Assembly (NCBI RefSeq): GCF_051622035.1
Contig: NC_135355.1
Coordinates: 1,550,001 to 1,614,000 of the forward strand
Length of the DNA: 64,000 nucleotides
Direction of reading: 5' to 3'
DNA from: Arctopsyche grandis
Taxonomy: Eukaryota > Arthropoda > Insecta > Trichoptera > Hydropsychidae
Part shown: piece after piece, positions 1-8,960 of the stretch
Layout: each line of letters starts with the position of its first letter
Position numbering within the stretch: the first letter of the stretch is position 1
Made by a program: the position numbers and the translations under genes
Notes under the pieces: generated by a model
What the model saw: the letters and a program-made list of their open reading frames with translations, nothing else
Told to the model about the DNA's origin: nothing
Databases searched by the model: none

Positions 1-634
1 TTTATGTTTATCGAGGTTAGATTTTTCAGTAAATGATCTAAGACAAATTTCACACTTGTGAGGCTTTCCTCCCTTGTGAGTTATTAAATGTCTCGCAAGA
101 TTTTTTTTTTTAATAAATGATTTTAAACAAATATCACATTGAAATAGCTTTTCTCCAGGAAGTGATCTTTTGTGTAAAATAAGTTCAGATTCAATGGGAA
201 ACGGCTTCAAGCAAATTTCACTATTATTTTGGTGAATTGTCGATTGTGAAGGCTCATCGTCCCATATTAAATCTTCCAATAAAACTTCTTCAGGCTCGAT
301 CTTCAAGCAATCACCTAATCTAATCAGTCGAGAGGATTCGTTGTTTCGAAAACAAGCCTTTCGAAAGCTGATCAACAATTCCAGATTAGTCTTACACGAA
401 AGACACACCGTGTCTGGCAACCCATCGCCTCTTTTAACCTGCAGATGAAAGAAGTAGGATTAAGAGTTGACCAATTGGGTCCACAATAATTGTAACCTGT
501 TACCAGCAACTGACATAAATTTGACAGCAGGTCCGAATGCGTTGCTCCAGACGCTCTGGATGAGGATCTGGTCTCTGGAAGATGGAGACGGAAGATTCGG
601 CCGGAGCTGGTCCAAGACAAAGCCTGCACTCCAT
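1..634 (-). CDS. ZAD-C2H2 zinc finger protein, 5' part (runs off left edge)
   Basis: Probable DNA-binding transcription regulator of the insect ZAD family. Two coding exons are visible: 515-634 (starts MECRLC, 40 codons, phase 0) and 438 down to 1, with acceptor CTGCAG just upstream of 438. Joined, they give a ZAD zinc knuckle: C3-x2-C6 in the first exon, and TVCLSC (about residues 51-55) followed by FRKAC in the second. An acidic linker follows, then a degenerate finger with one cysteine missing, a full C2H2 finger (CDIC to HLITH), a linker and the start of another finger (CEIC) cut by the window edge. The donor is GTCAGT. The start was chosen because ZAD domains normally begin at residue 1-5 with CRxC. 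The gene is divergent from Spindly, so the two may share the promoter region near 640-900. Confidence 0.85.
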
Positions 635-659
635 CGTCCCAGCATTTAACTCTGACAAC

Positions 660-1383
660 AACCAGATCGACTGACCTTCGCCTTGCTATTATTTTGTAGT
701 GACATCTTTGGTCTAAATTTGTTACTAGCTTAGGGCTGCCATAATTAGTGTTGTAAAATTCTCGGTAATAATCTTTTGGCGAATATTCTCCAAATCGAGA
801 TTTTTCGAGAATATTTATTTTTAGAGCATCTGGAGGGCTTTTATATAATACTATTCCGTTGCAATTTCATTAATAATAATTTAAAACATTTTGCATTTCA
901 TATGTACAGAGAGAAGGTAAGCAAATGTGATTTTTGAGCAATTGGCGAAACACAACAGAAATGTTATGCCTATTATGTAGTTTGTGTTAAAAGATTTATC
1001 GATTTCGGAAATAAATTCAAAGCAACTTATTTATAGATGTGGAAGCAAAAAAAAAACCAACTCACATTTTTGTGTTAATGGTAAACTCGCAATGTTTATT
1101 TACTAATTTTTTCCTATCTAAACTTAGTAAATTTACGATTTCAGATTATGTAATATATTTTAAAAGTAGGCACTGATGTGAAATAACCATTAAAATATCC
1201 AAACTCATACAAAATCTGTGTTCATATAGCTGAGTTCAATGGCACCGTCCACACACACGATATCTATATACGATATTTCCATATCCAGTTCTCACTCTGT
1301 CTTCAGCTGTCATAAATAAAGCACGTGCATCAACATGCCAGTCGTCTCATTCGTTCATCCCCCATCGTGATAAATCTGGGCAT
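660..1383. other. Intergenic region between divergent genes
   Basis: No open frame of note. It lies between the ZAD gene start (minus) and Spindly (plus) and probably holds promoters of both. A short ATG-led piece before a GTAAGC donor (exon candidate ending at 916) would splice in phase 0 to the exon at 3348, but nothing else supports it. No clear TATA box was identified. Confidence 0.4.
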
Positions 1384-1586
1384 ATCAAAAAGCGGTCTCC
1401 GTGACGAGACAGAATGTTAAATTACAGAAAATGCAAATATCGGAAGGCAAAGATCGAAAATCGAAAGATCTTAAGTCGAAAGATCAAAAAAAATGGTGCA
1501 TGGTAAACGGTACATACCTTTGCCTTCCGATATTTGTGTTTTCTTTAATTTATCATTCTGTCTCGTCACGTAGACCCATCAAAAAG
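1384..1586. mobile_element. Foldback element, short copy, with 9-bp TSD
   Basis: Element 1393-1577 begins CGGTCTCCGTGACGAGACAG and ends with the near-complement CTGTCTCGTCACGTAGACCC. It is bounded by ATCAAAAAG at 1384-1392 and 1578-1586. The arms carry the GCAAATATCGGAAGGCAAAG block on both sides. A 9-bp TSD and long inverted arms suggest a Mutator-like nonautonomous element. The same family recurs at 1587-1972 and 25233-25626. Confidence 0.7.
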
Positions 1587-1981
1587 ATGGGTCTACCTCA
1601 CGGGACCTAAAGTGAAAAGCCCGAAAACGCAAATATCGGAAGGCAAAGATCGAAAAGCGAAAGATCTTAATTTGAAAGATAAATAAAGGGTCTCTCCCCC
1701 CCGTCGTACATACTCACTTAATTTGCGCGAGCAGGATACAACAGGAACAAGAGGAAGAGGCTTTTCCTCCAGTATTCTGCGCGCGCACATTAAACAAGGC
1801 TGTATGACCACAAGCGAGATAATTTCACCGCATCCCACTCATATATATTATATATACATAGTACCGTTTACCATGCACCCCTTGTTTTTGAGTTTTCGAC
1901 TTAAGATCTTTCGATTTTCGATCTTTGCCTTCCGATATTTGCGTTTCACTTTCGTTCCCGTAAGGGAGATCGATCAAAAAT
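1587..1981. mobile_element. Foldback element, second copy directly abutting the first
   Basis: Spans 1587-1972 and is followed by ATCAAAAAT (1973-1981), a near-copy of the ATCAAAAAG repeats bounding the 1393-1577 copy. Inverted arms share AAAGTGAAA, CGCAAATATCGGAAGG and CTTAAGATC-type blocks. The centre matches the centre of the 25233 copy (ACTCACTTAATTTGCGCGAG). Apparent open frames here are by-products of the palindrome. Confidence 0.6.
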
Positions 1982-2194
1982 ATGGTTACATCTATTGCAT
2001 TAGAAGGAGAAGAAGTTTTCAGAAAAATTGAAAACGCTAAATGGATAATGAATTAAAAAAAATGTGGAGTTGTAGATGAAAGTAGTACAATTTAATTTTA
2101 AATGGAAGATGATTGAAAATGATTTATTCCATTAGTTGAACACTAGATGAATACTATTGGAAGGGCTAAAATGATTATGACTAATATTATACGA

Positions 2195-2479
2195 GCTTAT
2201 TTGGTAAACGGACTACTAGTCATATGTGCATCAGTCACAGGACAACCGGTCACTCTAGATCGGTCACACGTGATCACCCGTCACACAAAAACTCGTCACG
2301 AGAAAACTGGTCACACCCTAAAATCGGTCACGAGAAAACTGGTTAACCGATTTTAGGGTGTGACCAGTTTTCTCGTGACCAGTTTTAGTGTGACGGGTGA
2401 TCACGTGTGACCTATCTAGAGTGACCGATTGTCCTGTGACCGGTTCACATTTGACTAGTGATCACCGAACCGCTTATTT
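2195..2479. mobile_element. hAT-like foldback MITE, 8-bp TSD GCTTATTT
   Basis: Element 2203-2471 is flanked by GCTTATTT at 2195-2202 and 2472-2479. Both halves are almost perfect complements built from CGGTCACxx-type blocks (GTCACACGTGATCACCCGTC on the left arm, its complement on the right), with the turn near 2345. The right end CGAACC and GGTCAC words relate it to the GGTTCGGTGAT family at 9776, 21377 and 63044. Confidence 0.75.
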
Positions 2480-2844
2480 GGCCATGGCCATAATATGAAG
2501 TGTTAGCGCTCAACGTTTATATTTGAAAGCAGTCAGTTGGTGGCGACTGTCATTGTCTCGTTGGATTTTTACGAGTTTTGACAATATTTAGTTTATTTCC
2601 ATCAAAATTCATTTGCACAGGTCATAAAATTACTTATTTACTATTATAACAGTCATATGCATCTTATTTACATATCGTTTCTTGTCTTTTCTATATAAAA
2701 GTCATTAACTTAATATTTTATTGTTGTACTCTCATCTTCATATGAGTTTTTTTTTACTAAGGGTCCATTGATTAAATATTTCTGTTTAGTAAATATCATA
2801 AGATTGTCTATAATTGAAAAAAATACTTCTTTTAACCATTTGCC

Positions 2845-3312
2845 CGTGGCAATAAATATATCGAACAAGCCCTATACGCGGCACCTTTTTCGCGAATTTG
2901 GCAATCGCGAGTTTTCGACCTTAAATACAGTTTTTAATATATACTCAAGTAACCAGATATGTTAATTAACACATAAAGTATTATTTTGAACAATGAAATA
3001 CATAATATATCTCGTAGTTTTGGATTAATTGTCAAATAATCATTCTTCATATTTGTATGAAGACGTGACGTCACATAAACGAGGTTTCAGTATGGTTCCA
3101 CAAAAAACTAATTTTGACTGGTATATAAGAATTTTAAGCAAATTGAATAGATATAATTCAACTCTCAGTAATATATTCAACCAATTTTTAACTTTAAAAC
3201 GGTTGAAATAGGCGCATATAAGCCTCAAAATCCCGTGTAAAGTTCAGAAATTCTATGGAAGAACTACAGACTTGTCGCTCAAAGCTTCCATAGAAGACGG
3301 CCGCGGCCAAAC
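2845..3312 (+). repeat. About 460-bp interspersed repeat, copy 1 (upstream of Spindly)
   Basis: Near-identical over most of its length to 5303-5775, with small indels. Shared landmarks are CGAACAAGCC, CGCGGCACCTTTT, CTCAAGTAACCAGATATG, ACGTGACGTCACA and GGCGCATATAAG. It lies directly before the first visible Spindly exon. The type is unknown: no terminal repeats or coding capacity were seen. Confidence 0.7.
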
Positions 3313-3350
3313 GCTTAATAATATATTTAAAATTCGTTGTATTTCAGACT

Positions 3351-6300
3351 ATGGATATTTCAATTGGATTGGAAAAAACTAGCACCACATTTCATTCGGA
3401 TGAAGTTTTCGAAAAGTATTCTTCTTTGAAGAAGCAATATGAAATTGTATGTAGACAGTTCGAAGCATGCCAGCAGGAGTTGTACGAGAGCAGAAAGAAC
3501 AATCAAATCGCTTCCGAGTTGAAGGAACATCTCACATCCGAGTTGGAAATGTGGCAAAGGAACGAGGTCAAAATGAAGCAGGATTTCAACTACAAATACC
3601 AGACTCTAAACGACGAGATGGAACAGTTGCGTCACGAAAAATGGAAAGAGGTGGAAAATTGCAACAGCCTGATAGAAACACTACAGTCTAGAATAAAAAG
3701 CATGGAAACTATTGAGAATGTCTCCGCCGAGGAGAAGAGCGTTTGCCAAATGGACAATACAAAGATGAGCGAAGATTGGCGACGTTTGGAAGAGGAGAAC
3801 GTGCTGTTGAAAGATCAACTCTCCGAACAGAAGGCGGCTTTGATAGAAAATTTAAACCTGGCCGAAGATTTAAAGAATCACATCAAAGTGTTGAACGAAC
3901 GAGAGGACAGCTTGAAGATCAATCTGGAGAATAAAAAGAGCGAATTGGCTTCCGTAACCGACATGCTGCATTCAGCTCAAGAAGATCTGCTTCTGGCCAA
4001 TTCGGAGCTGCAGCAAATCAAACAGCAAGCCAACGGCCACGGTAATAATAATTCAAATCAAACATACCCGTGTTAGTCGAGTGTTGGCCTTTAAGCTCGG
4101 CTGGCGATGTACCTTTGAATCAGATTGTTGATTAACATTGACAATATTGTGCAGATAAATACGGCAAAACCACAAGATAATGAGACGTGTTTGTCAGTTA
4201 TTATTATTTGTGGTTTTGCTTGAGTCGTGTTGTTGTTCGACACAACATACGATTAAAATAAATACATTTTGTAATCTAATTTTATATATTTCAGCTCCAA
4301 AAGGAAATTCCCTGTTTGCCGAAGTCGATGATAAACGTCAAGAAATGCTCAAGAGTTATTCTCAATTAAGAGATAAAGTTCAGCAGGTATTGGATTCATT
4401 CATTTTAAATGTATATATTTATATAATATTCGATAAGAAGTTTGTTTATTAGTATTAGAGTGCTTTTCGGCAAGCAAAATTTTATAATAATCTATATTCA
4501 ACAGTATCCTGCCTCTAATAATAACAGTTTATTCGTGTATTCTTCTTCTTCTTCATGTGCCATGTCCTCCTAGAACGTCGGCAACTAGATGTCCCATTCT
4601 TATTTTGTACGTTGCTGGTCGGAATAGTGCTCGGGTGCCGAGGCCGTACCACTGCCGAAGATTCTTTAGCCACGATGTTTTCCGACTGCGTTGGCCTACG
4701 ATTTTCCCCTGGATTATTAGGCGCAAGAGATCGTATTTTTCGTTCCGCGTCACAATTTACGCCTTTTCACACTTTCGAGCACTTGGACATGTTTTCCCAT
4801 CAGGGCAAGCACCTCGGCATTGGTACGACGCGCCATCCATGAGATTCCGAGCATTCTTCTGTATGCCCACATCTCAAATGCCTCTAGTTTCTTGCATCCG
4901 TTAGGGTTCATGCTTCTGTCCCATACAGAAGGATGCTGAACAAGTAGCATCGTAGAAGTCTCAGTCGGAGTGCTATACTGAGATCAAGTGTGGTAGGACT
5001 TTTTTTCAATTTCAAGAATGTAGCTCTTGCTTGCTCCACTCTAACGCGAATTTCCTTTCCACTTTCACACGTTTCACCCAGATAGCACCCAAGATATCTG
5101 AAACCATCCACTCTCCACCACGCTGTTATTGATCTATAAATGAGAGCTGACTGTATTGTGCGCCGACTTGCTGAATATCATCCATTTGGTCTTTTTTTTT
5201 TGTATTCAGCTTCAACCCCGCCCTAGAGCTATGCACAACAACTGCCTGTAAGTCGTTGAAGTTCGTGGTCAGTAGTACTGTATCATCCGAGTACCGAATG
5301 TATAAATATAGCGAACAAGCCGTGTACGCGGCACCTTTTCGCGAATTCGGCAATCGAGTTTTCGACCCTAAATACAGATTTTAATATTTACTCAAGTAAC
5401 CAGATATGTTAATTAACACATAAAGTATTATTTCAAACAATAAAATACATAATATATCTCGTAGTTTTGGCTTAATTGTGTCAAATAATCATTCTTCATA
5501 CAATTGAGACGTATCGTCGCCATTGTTCAACAGACGTGACGTCACACAAACGTGGTTTCAGTATGGTTCCACAAAACCACTAATTTTGACTGGTATATAT
5601 TCATTTTAAGCAAATTGAATAGATGGCATTCAACTCTCAGTAATATATTCAACCAATTTTGAACCTTAAAACAGTTGAAATAGGCGCATATAAGGCTCAA
5701 AATCCCGTGCAAAGTTCAGAAATTCTATGGAAGACAGCCGCGCTACAGACTTGTCGCCCGAAGGCTTCAGCAATAATATTTTCTGAATATAAATTAAACA
5801 GTAGCGGTGATATCACTCGTCCTTGCCGAACTCCCTTCATTATTCTCACGCTCTCTGTTGTATCACATTCGACGTGTACTACGGCCGTCTGATTCCAGTA
5901 GAGATTATCCGAATTAGCCGATTATCTCTTTTGTCTAACCCTATCTGCGATAGTACATATTTCAATTAGTTTATTATGTCGCACAATATCAAATGCCTTT
6001 TCGTAGTCTATGAAACAGGCATATATAGTACATCGACGTTCATATCCAGACATCGCTGCGTTAGAACCTGTATACTAAATAATGCTTCTATTGTACCGAA
6101 ACCGTTTTCCGGGTATTAAATAAGCCTAAAGCTCGTTGTTGAATTTGGTAATTTAATCCTCTAAATGTACATATGAGGTCTCCATTAGATGGTAATTTCA
6201 TCAAAAATCGTTTAATAGTATGAGATATACAAACCTATATGTGTATTGTTCAATTTTATTTAGCATTTAAAAATGATTTCAGTTAAACAGAGAGCTAATG

Positions 6301-8804
6301 AGCAAACAATCAGAATTGGATTCTTTACTTTGCGAAAAGAAAACACTTTGGGAAGAATATTCCGGACAAGCCAATCATCACGATGCAGTTCTCAATAGTA
6401 AGAACCTTTAATTTTATAATTATTCCCATAGATGTAGAATAACCTAGATATGCCATTACCATTGACGTATAATATATAGAATGGTCATTCCTAACAAAAG
6501 TATCGCTTAAAAGCGAGCCATCGAAGTGAGAGACGGAAAGTCAGAAGAGAGACAAAAGAGTGAGGAAAAAAAATTCGTGGAAGTGATCGTCCCTTGACGT
6601 TCAGGGACGCACGGGCACATACAGATGTTCGGACTTTGTCGAACTAATACTACCACACAATTTCACTAGTAGAGCCTATTTCAAAGAGATCCTACTGCTA
6701 CAGAGTTTAACAATCAACTGAGCAAAACAGCCGAAATCTCCGTTTGCACGGAGTTTTTGTAGTAACATTTTTGGAAGCTAGGAGCGCTTCTACCCATTCT
6801 ACTTCAATGGCCATTACATACAAATTTCGTTGGAGAGCTTGTCGCCACTAACTGAGGGGTGCGGAGGGTTTAACTAGCGGGGAAGTGGTGGAAAAAAAAA
6901 GGAAGGAACCCAGCGGTCGGCAGTGGTCAGCAATCAGATTATGTACATATGTACATGCACTGAAGTTTTATTTTATTTATAACTTTATTTTATTGGACAC
7001 TCTGCGTTACAGTAAACCAAACTAATAAAGCCATATTAAGAAAAAAATATTTAGCTATACACACTATATTAAACTACAAATGTATGTTACTATAATAAAA
7101 CCATCATTAACTATTACAATATTTAAACATTAGTAACTTCCACTAGGATCAATTTTAAAGCTGACACTTAAATGTTTAGTTCATTTTTTGTAGTTTTAAA
7201 CTTAATGTCGATTTCTGAATTTCCTTCAGTGCCAACAAGATATACGTGTGCGTTTAGAGACATCTGTGGCAGAGGTTGTCGACCGCTGTTCAATCACTGC
7301 ATACAAAACTACATACATCGCGCCGATATTTCATTATATTGTTACGTATACTGAAAAGAGCCGCCGAGTAATTGCGATCGGATTAGGCCGGGTAGCGTCC
7401 TGAGAGACCGTGTGACCGGTATAAGTGGTTTCAAGGATTAGCGACAGGCTAAGTGCATGTAGGCTAAATAATGGGGACCGAGTTGGCTGGTATTGGTCCT
7501 TTCTCAGAATTGACCTGTACCGTGGGAGCGAATGTCGCGGGAAGACATATCCGTACGTGACCATAACAATAGGTATACAAATTAGACGTCGAAGATGTCC
7601 TGAGAGATCTATCCCTTATAAGGCGATACTTAGGCGATATCATGTCATTCTGGACTGAGCACTGCCAGTGCGTGTATCTCCTTAACCATCAATAAATGCT
7701 GTGAATCGACTTCGGCCTTTTACTTGGATCCTCCACCCACCCCTACGCAACAATATGTTAAAATACTACTATAATTGAAGACATTATATATTAATTCTTA
7801 CTTATGATATGTGATGCCATCCGTCTTTTTATGTTTTCTTGAGTAATTGTAACACAATTTCACTGAATACGTTGGCATTTTCGAAAAATATCAATCGACC
7901 TTCCGACTTAGAAGCTAACTAGCTACTGAGAGAGAGAGTGTGCATGATCTGTACTATTTTTTGTGTGCATGGTCCAACAGGGTGATCGGCTTAGAGCGTC
8001 AGGGCGTATCTATAGTATTCTACATATATCTATGATTATTCCTCATCCTTTTCTCACATCTGATGATGATTTTGAATGCTCTTCTATTTGAAGCAGTACA
8101 GCTTGTTTTATCATCATGTAAAACACTCTTGATTTGAATTGAATCTAGTTATTGTATAATTATAATATATATGTATGTATATTTAAAAATTTTCAGGAGC
8201 ATTCGAACATAGAATAACCGATTTAGAAAAGGAAAACGATCAACTGCACAGGGAAATCGCTCGATGGTACGAATCGAATTTAGATCTAAACACTTCGACG
8301 ATAGCTCAGTGGGTTTCGGGTGTTTTGGATTATTACAGGTTTGTCGATTCTCTCTGTTGAATCGAATAAGACTGAAGATGAATTTTAGATGAAAAATATA
8401 TATGTTACAGAGATGAAAATCAGCGGTTGACTAACGATTTCGCCGCCAGCAGTGTGGACAATTTGAACAAGGAGCAAAAGGTCAGAGAGCTTCACCGGCA
8501 GCTCGTGTCCTGGCGGACCAAAGCCATGGAAGCCAACGCGAGGGTATCTCAACTGAACACGGTGCAGAAATTGAACTCTCCCGTAGCCGTGAAGAATGAA
8601 AGTGTGGAATCGCCCGAGACGGGAAACGTCAGCCGAGTTTCGAATACGTCTCGCAAGGACTTCGCCATTTACGAAAGCGAAAACACTTTGAATCACGGCG
8701 GTGAGAGTGAAGTTTGCAATAATGAAGCGTCGCATAAGCCGGGAATATTAGTAACGGCCGGAGTGGCGAAGAGTAAAACGGCAAAGAAGACGTCTTTTCA
8801 ATGA
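3351..8804 (+). CDS. Spindly: Spindly (spindle apparatus coiled-coil protein, dynein-dynactin adaptor at kinetochores)
   Basis: Exons 3351-4041, 4295-4386, 6283-6397, 8197-8338 and 8411-8804 join in matching phases (1, 0, 1, 2) to 477 codons plus TGA. The product is mostly heptad-rich coiled coil. The diagnostic Spindly box KGNSLFAEVDDKR starts exon 2 (residues 233-245); in known Spindly proteins this box binds the dynactin pointed end during recruitment to kinetochores. A second conserved coiled-coil piece (YYRDEN, then LDNLNK-like VDNLNKEQKVREL) opens the last exon. All introns are GT-AG. The acceptor before 3351 (ATTTCAG then ACTATG) shows an exon upstream. The dynein-binding CC1 box expected near the N terminus is not in this exon, so the true start may lie further 5'. 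No CaaX box is seen at the C terminus (ends TSFQ). Introns 2 and 3 hold transposons. The identity is firm; the 5' end is not. Confidence 0.9.
4540..6175 (-). pseudogene. RTE-like non-LTR retrotransposon relic in Spindly intron 2
   Basis: Decayed reverse transcriptase on the minus strand. Reading 5' to 3' on that strand: FIDYEKAFDIVRHN (near 6015), VRQG then SPLLFNLYSE (near 5800), then the 5303-5775 repeat interrupts. It resumes with YIRYSDDTVLL (the catalytic Y-x-D-D region, near 5290), FRYLGCYLGE, LLRCYLFSILLYGTEA, RRMLGISWMARRTNAEVL and WLKNLRQWYGLG, ending in a GAAGAA-type 3' tail near 4545. Several frameshifts and stops break the frame, and about 30 residues between the two RT motifs are missing. 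The C-terminal motifs resemble insect RTE-clade proteins; the clade is by memory. Confidence 0.85.
5303..5775 (+). repeat. About 460-bp interspersed repeat, copy 2, inside the RTE relic
   Basis: Direct repeat of 2845-3312 with a few indels (for example extra bases after ATTCTTCATA). It separates the SPLLFNLYSE and YSDDTVLL motifs of the minus-strand reverse transcriptase, so it inserted into or replaced part of that element. Confidence 0.7.
6452..6817. mobile_element. hAT-like MITE nested in the composite transposon
   Basis: Element 6460-6809 (350 bp) with TSD GCCATTAC at 6452-6459 and 6810-6817. Termini are CATTGACGTATAATATATAG on the left and the complement of CATTGAAGTAGAATGGG on the right, related to the termini of 10370-10612. 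It is absent from the sister copy at 12521, where the GCCATTAC target is uninterrupted. Confidence 0.9.
7336..7756 (+). mobile_element. Solo LTR (413 bp) inside composite transposon, copy 1
   Basis: LTR 7340-7752 begins TGTTACGTATACTGAAAAG and ends CTACGCAACA. It is flanked by ATAT (7336-7339, 7753-7756), a 4-bp TSD as in many Ty3/gypsy elements. An AATAAA lies near its 3' end in CATCAATAAATGC. Same length and ends as 13073-13485 and 18329-18741. No internal retroelement region is present. Confidence 0.85.
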
Positions 8805-8960
8805 GCTATTTTTGTACGCATACATAAGGACTTGATTGTATATAATTTATATTTTTTAATATTATACTATTTTTTTATTATTATTAGCTTTTGTATGGCA
8901 AATTTGTTTTTATTCTTTGAATTTCAACCGTTATACATTTTTTTTTCGATTAATTTTATT

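Larger units (their letters stand above)
6419..8042. mobile_element. Composite hAT-like DNA transposon, copy 1 (Spindly intron 3)
   Basis: Element 6427-8034 is flanked by perfect 8-bp TSDs ATTATTCC (6419-6426, 8035-8042). Terminal inverted repeats start CATAGATGTAGAATAACC on the left; the right end is the complement of CATAGATATATGTAGAATAC. The 8-bp TSD fits the hAT superfamily. No transposase frame is present, so it is nonautonomous. It carries a solo LTR (7340-7752) and a nested MITE (6460-6809). The sister copy is 12521-13763. Confidence 0.9.

Noticed and set aside
1401..2031. Frames of 69-102 codons
   Set aside because: They lie inside foldback elements and include palindromic arms.
7425..7658. 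77-codon frame repeated at 13158-13391
   Set aside because: It is inside the solo LTR in both copies of the composite transposon; LTRs are non-coding here.
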